From Chloroflexota bacterium (GTDB lineage: Bacteria > Chloroflexota > UBA6077 > SHYK01): a stretch of DNA of 35,535 bases. The translations under genes and the position numbers were made by a program. This document shows positions 8,589 to 18,145 of this stretch, piece by piece. The notes below the pieces were generated by a model. The model ran no database searches and was not told the DNA's origin. It worked only from the letters and a program-made list of their open reading frames with translations. Numbering within the stretch: the first letter of the stretch is position 1; each line of letters opens with the position of its first letter. The stretch lies in NCBI GenBank assembly GCA_009377635.1, contig WHTR01000026.1:1-35535 (forward strand), read 5' to 3'.

Positions 8589-9547
8589 TGTCCCATGCGC
8601 TCGGGGTCGCGGGATTCACATTCATCGTGGCCTTCCTCGCTGGCTATCCGCTGCTCCGTGCGCTCCGTCGCCTGCGCATCGGGAAGCAGATCCGCTCCGA
8701 CGGGCCGTACACGCATCTCCAGAAGATGGGAACGCCGACCATGGGAGGGGTCCTCATCTGGGCGTCTGTCTTCGTGTCGACAGCTTTGTTCAACGTTCTC
8801 AATAGCTTCTCGATCGTCGTCCCCCTCGTGGCGACCGCGGTAACCGGGGTCCTCGGCACGATCGACGACGTTGTCGGCATGCTCGGCAAAGATGGCCAGG
8901 GCCTGACGGTGCGGATGAAGTTCGTCGGCCTGACCGTGATCTCGATCGGGATCGCCATCGCGATCTACGGGGTACTGCAGATCGACTACATCTACATTCC
9001 GACGATCCAAACACGCCTGCAGATCGGGACGCTCCTGATTCCGGTCGCCGCCCTCGCCATCATGGCGACTGCCAATGCCGTGAATCTCACCGACGGACTG
9101 GATAGTCTGGCTGGCATGTGCGCGGCGGCGGCGTTTACGAGCTATGGGATCATCGCGCATCTGCAGGACCAGGCGCCGCTCGCGACGTTCTGCTTTACGG
9201 TCGTTGGGGCCCTCCTGGCGTTTCTCTGGTTCAACGCCTACCCGGCCACGCTCATGATGGGCGACGCGGGGTCCCTCTCCCTCGGGGCGGCGCTCGCGAC
9301 GGTCGCGCTCATGACTGGACACGTGCTCCTCCTGCCCATCATCGGATTTGTGTTCGTGGCGGAGGCGCTGTCGGTCATCCTTCAAGTGTCGTTCTTCAAG
9401 CTGACCCGCGGGCGACGACTCTTCCGCATGTCGCCCCTGCACCACCATTTCGAGATTCTCGGTTGGTCCGAGACGCACGTCGCACAGCGATTCTGGCTCA
9501 TGAGCATGGTAGCGGGAATGATCGGTGTCGCACTTGCGCTCATCTAA
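8588..9547 (+). CDS. mraY: Phospho-N-acetylmuramoyl-pentapeptide transferase
   Basis: KMGTPTMGGVLIW; NAVNLTDGLDSLAG; MGDAGSLSLG; RMSPLHHHFEILGW. Confidence 0.95.
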   Translation: MSHALGVAGFTFIVAFLAGYPLLRALRRLRIGKQIRSDGPYTHLQKMGTPTMGGVLIWASVFVSTALFNVLNSFSIVVPLVATAVTGVLGTIDDVVGMLGKDGQGLTVRMKFVGLTVISIGIAIAIYGVLQIDYIYIPTIQTRLQIGTLLIPVAALAIMATANAVNLTDGLDSLAGMCAAAAFTSYGIIAHLQDQAPLATFCFTVVGALLAFLWFNAYPATLMMGDAGSLSLGAALATVALMTGHVLLLPIIGFVFVAEALSVILQVSFFKLTRGRRLFRMSPLHHHFEILGWSETHVAQRFWLMSMVAGMIGVALALI

Positions 9548-10961
9548 GTCCGTCTCGCGGCTGTCGGCTCGATCTCGGGTCCGGATCGCAGGATTCCGCG
9601 GCCGACGCGTCGGCATCGTGGGTCTTGGACGAGAGGGAACCGACCTGACCCGGTCTCTGTGCCAGTGGGGCGCTCGAGTCACGGTCAGCGACAGCGCGTT
9701 GCCCAATGCGCTGGCCGACGCCATTGCCGCACTCGACGGACTGCCGGTGGACTACCAGCTCGGCTCACAGGGAGGAAGGGATCTCCTCTCCTGTGATGAG
9801 ATCTTTGTGAGCCCGGGTGTGCCACGGAGCGCTCCGGTGATTACCGAGGCGTGCACGGCGGGGATCCCGATCTCAAGCGGAACGCGGCTGTTCTTCGATC
9901 TCTGCCCGGCACCGATCGTCGGCATCACGGGGAGCAGCGGGAAGACCACGACGACCTCGCTCGTCGGTGCGATGCTCGCGGCGTCCGGCCGTCCAGCGAT
10001 CGTGGGTGGGAACATCGGTACCCCCCTCCTGAATCGGCTGGGCGAGATTCGGCCGGACACCTGGTGCGTGCTCGAGCTGAGTAGCTTCCAGCTCGCGGAC
10101 ATGGAGCAGTCGCCACGGGTGGCTGCCGTGTTGAACATCATGCCGGACCACCTCGACCGCCATCCCGACATGGAGGACTACGTTCAGGCGAAGGGCAATA
10201 TCGTGCGACACCAACGATCCGAGGATACGGCGGTCCTCAACGGCGATGACGCGATCGTGTCCAGCCTGCCGCACGATAGCCGAACCCTGTCGTTCAGCCT
10301 CTGTCAGCCGGTCGCTGGCGGTTGGCTCGATGGCGATCGCCTGATGCTGGCGCTGCCCGACCGGCGGCCATCTCACCCGATCCACCTCGTCAGCCGGGCG
10401 GATGTCCCGCTGCGGGGGCTCCACAACGTCGGAAACGTGCTCGCCGCCGCGACCATCGCCGCGGCAGTGGGGTGCGAGGCCGACGCGATCGCCGAGGCGA
10501 TTCGCGGCTTCCAGTCGGTTCCCCATCGCCTTGAGACGGTCGGCCTCGTTGCTGGCGTCACCTATGTCAACGACTCCATCGCCACTACCCCCCAACGCTC
10601 GATCGCGGGGCTCCGGGCGTTCGAGACACCGGTCGTCCTCATCGTTGGCGGCCGCGACAAGCATCTTCCGATGGGCGAGTGGGCGCGTGAGATCGCCGAG
10701 CGAGCCCGCGCGGTCGTGGTGGTGGGGGAGGCTGCTCCGCTCATTCACCGGGCCCTGGAGGCTGCCGGTGCGCGGCTGCCCACGGTCACCGTCCAGCGGT
10801 TCTCGGAGGCCGTTCCCGCGGCTGCGCAGCTCGCCGAGGACGGCGACACCGTGCTCCTGTCGCCCGGCTGCACCAGCTTCGACGAGTTCCGGGACTACGC
10901 TGCCCGAGGCGAAGCGTTTCGTTCTGGCGTCGCGGCGCGCGACCGCGAGGGGCTCCCGTGA
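9525..10961 (+). CDS. murD: UDP-N-acetylmuramoylalanine--D-glutamate ligase
   Basis: GRRVGIVGLGREGTDL; VGITGSSGKTTTTSLVGAML; NIMPDHLDRH; YVNDSIATTPQRSIAGL. Confidence 0.94.
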   Translation: MSHLRSSKSVSRLSARSRVRIAGFRGRRVGIVGLGREGTDLTRSLCQWGARVTVSDSALPNALADAIAALDGLPVDYQLGSQGGRDLLSCDEIFVSPGVPRSAPVITEACTAGIPISSGTRLFFDLCPAPIVGITGSSGKTTTTSLVGAMLAASGRPAIVGGNIGTPLLNRLGEIRPDTWCVLELSSFQLADMEQSPRVAAVLNIMPDHLDRHPDMEDYVQAKGNIVRHQRSEDTAVLNGDDAIVSSLPHDSRTLSFSLCQPVAGGWLDGDRLMLALPDRRPSHPIHLVSRADVPLRGLHNVGNVLAAATIAAAVGCEADAIAEAIRGFQSVPHRLETVGLVAGVTYVNDSIATTPQRSIAGLRAFETPVVLIVGGRDKHLPMGEWAREIAERARAVVVVGEAAPLIHRALEAAGARLPTVTVQRFSEAVPAAAQLAEDGDTVLLSPGCTSFDEFRDYAARGEAFRSGVAARDREGLP

Positions 10962-12241
10962 ACCGAAGGATCTGGGCAGGAATCGATACGACGTTTCTCC
11001 TCGCTGTCGGGCTCCTGCTCGTCATCGGCGTCGCGATGGTCTACAGCGCCAGCTTCGTCGTTGCGCACAACGAGTTCGGCGACGCGAAGTACTTCCTCGT
11101 TCGTCACGTTGCCTGGATCGGCCTCGGATTCATGATTCTCCTGATCGTCAGCCGGCTCGACTACCACGTCTGGCAGCGGGTCGCTGTCCCGCTCTACGCA
11201 CTTACGTTGATCCTCCTGGCGGCGGTCATGATTCCAGGTCTTGGCGACAGCGCCTACGGAGCCAGCCGCTGGCTGGACCTGGGGCCGCTGCCTTCGATTC
11301 AGCCGAGCGAGCTGGCAAAGGTGGCGGTCGTCGTCTATCTGTCCAGCTGGATCGCGCGGGTAGGGACCGATATCAACAAGCTGACCATTGGAACGATTCC
11401 CTTCGTCATCATCCTCGCGCTGTCGGCCGGGCTGGTGCTGGTGGAGCCGGACCTGGGAACGACCATCGTTCTGGCGATGACGGCCGCCTCCGTGTTCTTT
11501 ATCGCTGGCGCCAATCTCATCCAAGCCCTTCTGGGTGCTGTCGCTTGCGGTCTCTTCTTGATCAACTTCGTCGTCAACGCTGGGTATCGGGCAGATCGAA
11601 TCCAAGCGTTCTTGAACCCCTGGTCCGACCCGACGGGGATCGGCTGGCAGACGACCCAGTCGTTGCTGGCACTCGGGTCGGGTGGGCTCTCCGGCCTCGG
11701 ATTAGGCGCAAGCAGGCAGAAGCACTACTATCTACCCAACGCGCACACGGATTCGATATTCGCGATCATTGGCGAGGAGATCGGTTTCATCGGCACAGCG
11801 CTCGTGCTCGGGCTATTTCTGGTCATTGCCTGGCGCGGGCTCCGGGTAGCGGCAGCGGCGCGGGATCCATTTGGGCGGGCCCTCGCTGCCGGCGCGACGC
11901 TGCTCATCGTTTGGCAGGGCATGTTGAACATGGCGGTCGTGAGCCACGTTGTGCCGCTCACCGGTATTCCCTTACCGTTCATCAGCTATGGTGGCAGCGC
12001 GATGGTCGCCTCTCTGGCGGCAGTGGGTATCGTTCTCAGCGTGTCGAGAACGACGGACCCGCAGCGACTCTCGTGGCGCGCTCTATTCACAGCGGAGCAG
12101 GCGGCGTCCCAGTCCAATGCGGCCACCCCGGGACGCGCGCATGAGGCGCGCGATCGGCGGGGCGGATCAGCGGCCGTGCGGCCCGCCGTGACCCGCCGGC
12201 GTGTGCCGACACGACAGGCTCCTTTCGCGGCGAGGCGCTAG
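10958..12241 (+). CDS. ftsW: FtsW/RodA-family lipid II polymerase (SEDS)
   Basis: MVYSAS, GASRWLDLGPLPSIQPSELAK, PLTGIPLPFISYGGSAMVASLAAVGIVLSVSR. Confidence 0.94.
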   Translation: MNRRIWAGIDTTFLLAVGLLLVIGVAMVYSASFVVAHNEFGDAKYFLVRHVAWIGLGFMILLIVSRLDYHVWQRVAVPLYALTLILLAAVMIPGLGDSAYGASRWLDLGPLPSIQPSELAKVAVVVYLSSWIARVGTDINKLTIGTIPFVIILALSAGLVLVEPDLGTTIVLAMTAASVFFIAGANLIQALLGAVACGLFLINFVVNAGYRADRIQAFLNPWSDPTGIGWQTTQSLLALGSGGLSGLGLGASRQKHYYLPNAHTDSIFAIIGEEIGFIGTALVLGLFLVIAWRGLRVAAAARDPFGRALAAGATLLIVWQGMLNMAVVSHVVPLTGIPLPFISYGGSAMVASLAAVGIVLSVSRTTDPQRLSWRALFTAEQAASQSNAATPGRAHEARDRRGGSAAVRPAVTRRRVPTRQAPFAARR

Positions 12242-12244
12242 ACC

Positions 12245-13660
12245 GTGCAGCAGCACCTCCCCGCTCCGACATGCCCCCCGCTTGACGAGCTGCGCTCCGT
12301 CCATCTGGTCGGCATCGGAGGAACGGCGATGACGCCCCTCGCGACCATTCTGCTCCAGATGGGCAAGCAGGTGTCGGGCTCAGATGTCTCGGACGTGCCC
12401 TGGCTCGCTCGCCTGCGGGAGCTGGGAGCGCATGTCTTCATCGGCCATGACCCCGAGCACGTAGGGGATGTCGATGCCGTGATCATCTCCTCGGCCGTGT
12501 CGATGGACAACGTCGAGGTCCGGGCGGCACAGGCGAGACGACTGCCGATCATGAAACACTCCGCAGCGCTTGGGAGCCTGATGGGCCGCCGACGCGGCAT
12601 CGCAGTCGCTGGCACGCACGGCAAGACCACAACGACGGCGCTCCTCGCGACCGTTCTAGATGTCGCTGGCGCTGATCCCACGTTCCATGTGGGCTCCGAG
12701 CTGGTCGCCTACGGGCTGTTCGGCAAGCACGGCCGGGGCGATCTGCTCGTCGCCGAGGCCGATGAGTTCGACCGCCGCTTTCTTGACTACGACCCGGAGC
12801 TGGCAGTCGTTACCAGCGTCGAGCCGGATCATCTCGACTACTTCGGGTCCGTTGAGGCCGTGGTATCGGCCTTCGAGGCATTCCTCGCACGCATTCGTCC
12901 TGGCGGAGCCGCGATCCTCTGCGCGGACGACCCGGTCGCGCGTGCGCTCCCCTCCGGAAACGTTGAGCGCACCACGTATGGTCTCGCGCCCGATGCGCAC
13001 TGGCGGCTGCAGGAGTGGAACCCCGTGGACCGGGATCGCGGCGCGTTTAAGCTCCGGTGTCCCGACGGCACTATCGAATCGTTCGTGCTTGGCCTTCGGG
13101 GTCGCCACAACGCCGTCAACGCGGCCGCTGTGGTCGCCGCCGCGGCGCACCTTGGGGTTCACATGCCGGACATCCGGCGCGGCCTCGAGGCATTTGCGGG
13201 CACGAGGCGTCGATTCGAGATCGTCGGGGCTGCTCTCGGGGTCACGATCGTCGACGACTACGCGCACCATCCGACGGCGATCCACGTGACACTCCAGGCG
13301 GCGCGAGATCATTTCCGGACCGCCGTCTGGGCCATCTTTCAGCCGCACACAGCCCATCGGACGGCAAGTCTGCAGGCGGAATTCGCGATCTCCTTTGAAA
13401 ACGCGGATCATGTGCTCATCGTCCCGACGTACCGGCCGCCCGGTCGTGAGGTGGAGGCGAGCGATCCGACGATCGATGCCCTGCTCGCGGCGATGCATCA
13501 TCCCGACGCGCGGTCGCTATCGGCTGCAGATGCGGCGGAATTCGTCGCAGAGTCCGTACAGCCCGGAGACCTGGTGCTCGTCATGGGAGCGGGTGATATC
13601 TGGCAGATCGAGAAAGATATCCTCGCCGGTCTGCAGCGGCGAAGCAGTCGGCCTGCATGA
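12245..13660 (+). CDS. murC: UDP-N-acetylmuramate--L-alanine ligase
   Basis: VHLVGIGGTAMTPLA; AVAGTHGKTTTTALLATVL; VDDYAHHPTAIHVTL; FQPHTAHRTASL. Confidence 0.95.
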   Translation: MQQHLPAPTCPPLDELRSVHLVGIGGTAMTPLATILLQMGKQVSGSDVSDVPWLARLRELGAHVFIGHDPEHVGDVDAVIISSAVSMDNVEVRAAQARRLPIMKHSAALGSLMGRRRGIAVAGTHGKTTTTALLATVLDVAGADPTFHVGSELVAYGLFGKHGRGDLLVAEADEFDRRFLDYDPELAVVTSVEPDHLDYFGSVEAVVSAFEAFLARIRPGGAAILCADDPVARALPSGNVERTTYGLAPDAHWRLQEWNPVDRDRGAFKLRCPDGTIESFVLGLRGRHNAVNAAAVVAAAAHLGVHMPDIRRGLEAFAGTRRRFEIVGAALGVTIVDDYAHHPTAIHVTLQAARDHFRTAVWAIFQPHTAHRTASLQAEFAISFENADHVLIVPTYRPPGREVEASDPTIDALLAAMHHPDARSLSAADAAEFVAESVQPGDLVLVMGAGDIWQIEKDILAGLQRRSSRPA

Positions 13661-13670
13661 GGCGGACGGC

Positions 13671-14660
13671 GTGAGCTCGGTGCCCTCAGTGGCCACAAGC
13701 ACGCATGCGGAGCTCGCTCGGCGGTTGAGTCCGTCCGTGCGGTTCAACGAGCCGATGGCCCGCCATACATCGCTACGCGTCGGCGGGCCGGCAGACATGT
13801 TCTTCGTGGCCCGCACGACGGACCAGCTCATCCATGCGATCGAGCAGGCTGCAGAGCTCACGGTTCCCTGGACCGTTATCGGCAGCGCGTCCAACCTCGT
13901 CGTTGCGGACGATGGAATCGAGGGGTTCGTCGTCAAAGTCGTCGCGTCGGACGTGCGCGAGCACGCGCCGACGGCCGGTTCGGAGACCTTGGTTGAGGCG
14001 GATGCCGGGTGCATCCTTGCCCGTCTCGCCAGGCAGACGGCGCTGCAAGGCCTGGCCGGCCTCGAGTGGGCGGTGAACGTGCCCGGCACCGTCGGCGCCG
14101 CCGTAGTGAACAACTCCGGTGCGTTCGGTTCGTGTACGGCTGAGCACATCGTCGACGTGTCCGTGTATCTCCCGTTCCAGGGAATGAGGAGGCTTTCCGC
14201 GACCGATATCGGCCACGACTACCGCACGAGTCGTCTGAAGCGGAGGGAGCTGAACGCTGTGGTGCTCTCGGCCACCTACCGGCTGGTCCCGGGCGACCGG
14301 GAGCAGCTCCGCGGGCGGATTGGCGAACTGCAGCGACTTCGGCGGTCGACGCAGCCGAGCGGATTCAGCGTGGGCTCGGTGTTCGCGAACCCCATCGGCG
14401 ATGCCGCCGGTCGCCTCATCGAAGCATGTGGTCTCAAAGGGTTTCGCATCGGCGATGCTGAGGTCGCGAGGCTTCATGCTAACTTCATTCTGAATCGGGG
14501 ATCTGCGCGCGCTCGCGATGTTACTGAGCTCATGCGACACGTGCAGGTCGCCGTGTGGCAGCATGCACGCCGATGGCTGGCACCGGAGGTGCAGCTGGTT
14601 GGTCGGTGGCACCGGGACGAGATTGACGCGCTGCTTCTGCCGCCAGGGGATCTGACGTGA
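13671..14660 (+). CDS. murB: UDP-N-acetylenolpyruvoylglucosamine reductase
   Basis: HTSLRVGGPADMFFVA; WTVIGSASNLVVADDGIEGFVVK; SGFSVGSVFANP..GRLIEACGLKGFRIGDAEV. GTG start at 13671 preferred to the track start at 13395. Confidence 0.93.
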   Translation: MSSVPSVATSTHAELARRLSPSVRFNEPMARHTSLRVGGPADMFFVARTTDQLIHAIEQAAELTVPWTVIGSASNLVVADDGIEGFVVKVVASDVREHAPTAGSETLVEADAGCILARLARQTALQGLAGLEWAVNVPGTVGAAVVNNSGAFGSCTAEHIVDVSVYLPFQGMRRLSATDIGHDYRTSRLKRRELNAVVLSATYRLVPGDREQLRGRIGELQRLRRSTQPSGFSVGSVFANPIGDAAGRLIEACGLKGFRIGDAEVARLHANFILNRGSARARDVTELMRHVQVAVWQHARRWLAPEVQLVGRWHRDEIDALLLPPGDLT

Positions 14661-15508
14661 GTCGCGTCGCTCCGTTGCGCCGTCCTGCCCGACGGGCAAA
14701 CGTTCAAGGAGATCAGCCGCGAGGCGATCCGGGTATTCCGAAGCGGCGCCACCGACGGGCTGGGCGCGCCGGCCTCGGGGCGAATGGACGCGCGTTCATC
14801 GTTGGGTGGTTCGTTGCAAAGATTCTGGCCCTCGGGGTTCTCGCAGCTGGCGGATGGGGTTTGAGCTACGCTGCCTCAGCACCGTCGTTTGCGGTCAACC
14901 AGGTCGTGGTTCGCGGCAACGTGCTGGTCCCAACTGAAGAGATTCTATCTGTCCTGTCCATCGAGGGAACGAACGCGTTCCTGGTACAAGGCTCGTCGCC
15001 GGAGCGGGTTCTGCAGGCCAACCCGGCTATCGAGCGGGTCGACGTGGAGCCGCGGTTGCCCGGCTCGGTGCTCGTGTTCATCCAGGAGCGGTCGCCAGCA
15101 GTGATATGGCGGACGGGCGGCCCCGAGCTTCTGGTTGATGCCGGTGGCCTCGTCCTCCGCGAGGCGAACGGAGGGGCAGCGCAAGCGCCCGGACTTCCCG
15201 TCGTAGTGGCCGCAGACAATGCTGCCGTTCGTCCAGGGGGCCGAGTCGACGCGGAGGCGGTCCGAGCGGCGCAATCGCTCGGCCCTAACCTCGATCGGCT
15301 GGGTTACGCTGGTGGCTGGGTCGAGTTCCGTCCAACCACTGGGGTCACCCTCGTGGGGCCGGGCGGCCCTCGGGCGGTTCTGGGTTCCGACGCGGATCTC
15401 GACGCAAAGCTCGCCGCGTATCTCGCCATTCGCCGTAAGCTGGACGAGACTCGGACCCCTGCGGAGCTGATCGACGTTCGCTTCCTCGACCGACCGTATT
15501 TCCGATAG
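14657..15508 (+). CDS. ftsQ: FtsQ/DivIB cell division protein (POTRA domain)
   Basis: N-terminal TM, POTRA-like FAVNQVVVRGNVLVPTEEILSVL, then IERVDVEPRLPGSVLVFIQERSPAVIW. GTGA overlap with murB. Confidence 0.88.
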   Translation: MSRVAPLRRPARRANVQGDQPRGDPGIPKRRHRRAGRAGLGANGRAFIVGWFVAKILALGVLAAGGWGLSYAASAPSFAVNQVVVRGNVLVPTEEILSVLSIEGTNAFLVQGSSPERVLQANPAIERVDVEPRLPGSVLVFIQERSPAVIWRTGGPELLVDAGGLVLREANGGAAQAPGLPVVVAADNAAVRPGGRVDAEAVRAAQSLGPNLDRLGYAGGWVEFRPTTGVTLVGPGGPRAVLGSDADLDAKLAAYLAIRRKLDETRTPAELIDVRFLDRPYFR

Positions 15509-15697
15509 AGAATCTCTCTGGTATTATCGGAACTCATCGCGGCGTTCGGCTCGTGCCGGATGGCAGTGGAGCGCGCATCTGCTGCGGCCTCGCCGCTGGA
15601 TGCGGCCCGGATCGGGAGAGTGCCGGGCGGTGAGTGCTGAGCTTCTGCCGATGGCGGCTCATCGCTCCGGACTCAGCGCGCTGGAGGGGGTGCGACC

Positions 15698-16924
15698 ATC
15701 GCACGCGATCAGATCGTCGTCGGAATCGACCTCGGGACCACAAAGGTCTGCACCGTCATCGCTGACATGACGAGGAAGATCCCCGAGGTTCTGGGCGTGG
15801 GTGTCTGTCCCTCGCAGGGGCTTCGTCGGGGCGTCGTCGTCGACGTGGAATCGGCAGCCGAAGCCATGGGCGCCTCGCTTCGGCGGGCCGAGCAGCAGTC
15901 CGGCTACAAGGCGATGAGCGCATTCGTCGGCATCGCCGGGCCCTACATCGGCTCGACGAACAGCCACGGGATCGTAGCGATCCGCCACCCGGACAATCTG
16001 ATCTCGTCGGACGACGTGGAACGGGTCATCGATGGGGCGCGCATCATCCAGCTGCCGCCGGACCAGGAGATCCTCCACGTCATCCCGCGCCATTTCGTCG
16101 TGGACGGGATGGATGGGATCAAGCACCCGGTGGGCATGGCCGGCCATCGACTCGAGGTCGAGGCGAACATCGTGACTGCCTCCACGACGTCCATCCACAA
16201 CCTGATTCGTTGCGCCGACGCGGTCGGGATTCAGCTCGATGGGCTGGTATTTGGGCCCCTGGCGGCCGGCCAGGCCGTCCTCTCGGACGACGAACGAGAG
16301 CTGGGGGCGATGGTCATCGACATCGGCGGCGGGACGACCGACGCGGCGGTGTTCCATCGGAGCGGCGTCATCCATGCGTGCGTGCTCCCCGCCGGCGGGC
16401 AGCACATCAGCAACGACCTTGCCTTCGGGCTTAGGGCAACATTTCCGGCGGTCGAGGAGCTCAAGATTCGTCACGGGTCGACCATCGCCCAGGCGCGACC
16501 CGACGGTTACACGGTGCCCGTCCCGTCATTCGGCCGCGACGAGGGCCAGCTCGTCGAGCAGCGAACCGTCGCGGAGATCATCGACGCCCGACTCGCCGAG
16601 ACCTTCGAGCTGGTGCAGACACAGATGGAACGGGCAGGCTTCCGCGACTGCTACCCGGCGGGGATCATCCTGACCGGAGGGTCGGCACAGATCCCGGGCG
16701 CTCCGGAGCTCGCCTCGGAGGTATTCGGCGCGCCCTCACGGCTCGGGGCCCCGCAGAATCTCCGGGGGCTCGCGGATGCGGTGCGCAGTCCGGCGTTCAG
16801 CACCAGCGTCGGTCTTCTGCTCTGGGCTCGGGAACAGATGGTATCGTCGCGGTATCCTCGTGGTGGCGGTCGAGGCCACGTCGGATCTGCCTTCAAAGCG
16901 TGGCTTCGGAACTTCTTTCCGTAG
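15698..16924 (+). CDS. ftsA: Cell division protein FtsA (start anomalous)
   Basis: Frame reads [ATC][21 protein letters not shown]...[14 protein letters not shown]...[13 protein letters not shown]. The track start (15767) cuts off the phosphate-1 motif. No ATG/GTG/TTG lies upstream in frame after the stop at 15638-15640. Confidence 0.85.
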   Translation: MARDQIVVGIDLGTTKVCTVIADMTRKIPEVLGVGVCPSQGLRRGVVVDVESAAEAMGASLRRAEQQSGYKAMSAFVGIAGPYIGSTNSHGIVAIRHPDNLISSDDVERVIDGARIIQLPPDQEILHVIPRHFVVDGMDGIKHPVGMAGHRLEVEANIVTASTTSIHNLIRCADAVGIQLDGLVFGPLAAGQAVLSDDERELGAMVIDIGGGTTDAAVFHRSGVIHACVLPAGGQHISNDLAFGLRATFPAVEELKIRHGSTIAQARPDGYTVPVPSFGRDEGQLVEQRTVAEIIDARLAETFELVQTQMERAGFRDCYPAGIILTGGSAQIPGAPELASEVFGAPSRLGAPQNLRGLADAVRSPAFSTSVGLLLWAREQMVSSRYPRGGGRGHVGSAFKAWLRNFFP

Positions 16925-16937
16925 GCGGAGGGTTGAC

Positions 16938-18107
16938 ATGCGGAAGCGATCTCTCGAGACCTCCGCCCGGGTCCTCGTCCTCGGCGTGGGAGGTGGGGGC
17001 TCGAACACCGTGAATCGAATGATCGCCGCGGGGGTGGAGGGCGTCGAGTTCGTCGCTGCGAACACGGACCTTCAGGCCCTGACGCGCTCCGAGGCGCCCC
17101 ACCGCATCGTCCTCGGCAGACAGGTTACGCAGGGACTGGGCGCCGGGGGCAACCCGATCATCGGCGCGCGGGCAGCGCAGGAGTCGATCGATGAGGTGGG
17201 CGCGCTCTGCCGCGGCGCGGACATGATCTTCATCGCCGGGGGCATGGGAGGCGGCACGGGTTCGGGAGCCTGCCCCGTCATCGCGCAGGTCGCCAGAGAA
17301 TGTGGGGCACTGACCGTGGGCGTGGTCACGAAACCCTTCGCCTTCGAGGGCTCGCGCCGACGACGCACAGGTGACGAGGCGATCGTCGCCCTGCGCCAGC
17401 ACCTCCACACGCTCATCGTCGTCCCCAATGACCGCGTGCTTCAGGTGATCGACCAGCGCACGTCGGTGGAGATGGCTTTCGTCGCCATCGACGATGTTCT
17501 CCGACAGGGCATCCAGTCCATCTCGGAGGTGATCACGCGGCCCGGACTGGTCAACGTGGATTTCGCCGACGTGCGTGCTGTGATGTCCGAATCCGGCATC
17601 GCCCTGATGTCCATCGGGCGCGGCACTGGCAAGGATCGGGCAGCGGAGGCCGCGCGCGCCGCGATGGCGAGCCCGCTCCTCGACCTCTCCACCGAGGGCG
17701 CCCGGGGCTTGTTGTTCAACGTCACGGGAGGGCCGGACCTCACCCTCACTGAGATCAATCTTGCCGCTGAGGTCATCCGCAAGGCCGCTGATCCCGACGC
17801 AAACATCATCTTCGGCGCGGTGATCGACGAGAGCGTCGGCAGCGAGGTACGGATCACCGTCATCGCCACTGGGTTCGACCCGGCGGCGGTGGCAATCGGC
17901 GACCGTCAGCCGGCATATCGCGTGAGTCGTGACGATGATCTGGACATTGGCCTTGAAGTCAGTGATCCCATATCAGAGGGCGAACCCGCTGAGCCGGAGA
18001 ACGTCGACGTCCGCCACGTGCTGCGCCACCTCCGCAGGCGTCCTCGCGGACTCGACACCCCTCCGTCGGCGCCGGACTGGATGCGGCGCACGGACCCGAC
18101 GCGCTGA
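16938..18107 (+). CDS. ftsZ: Cell division GTPase FtsZ
   Basis: [52 protein letters not shown]7 loop. ATG at 16938 preferred. Confidence 0.96.
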   Translation: MRKRSLETSARVLVLGVGGGGSNTVNRMIAAGVEGVEFVAANTDLQALTRSEAPHRIVLGRQVTQGLGAGGNPIIGARAAQESIDEVGALCRGADMIFIAGGMGGGTGSGACPVIAQVARECGALTVGVVTKPFAFEGSRRRRTGDEAIVALRQHLHTLIVVPNDRVLQVIDQRTSVEMAFVAIDDVLRQGIQSISEVITRPGLVNVDFADVRAVMSESGIALMSIGRGTGKDRAAEAARAAMASPLLDLSTEGARGLLFNVTGGPDLTLTEINLAAEVIRKAADPDANIIFGAVIDESVGSEVRITVIATGFDPAAVAIGDRQPAYRVSRDDDLDIGLEVSDPISEGEPAEPENVDVRHVLRHLRRRPRGLDTPPSAPDWMRRTDPTR

Positions 18108-18145
18108 GCGGCGCAGGTTTGGTACGCTCAGGTGAGGAGGCGGCA

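Noticed and set aside
8219-9724. 501-aa ORF on the - strand antisense to murF/mraY/murD
   Set aside because: Runs opposite strongly conserved genes and is rich in R/H/D/E with no recognisable motif: a typical GC-rich shadow ORF.
10402-12144. 580-aa + ORF overlapping murD and ftsW in another frame
   Set aside because: Low-complexity R/S/A/P composition; the overlapping frames are clear MurD and FtsW.
15651-15770. 39-codon ORF from ATG 15651 overlapping the ftsA start, as an independent small gene
   Set aside because: No SD and no convincing peptide. Kept only as the alternative frameshift explanation for ftsA.
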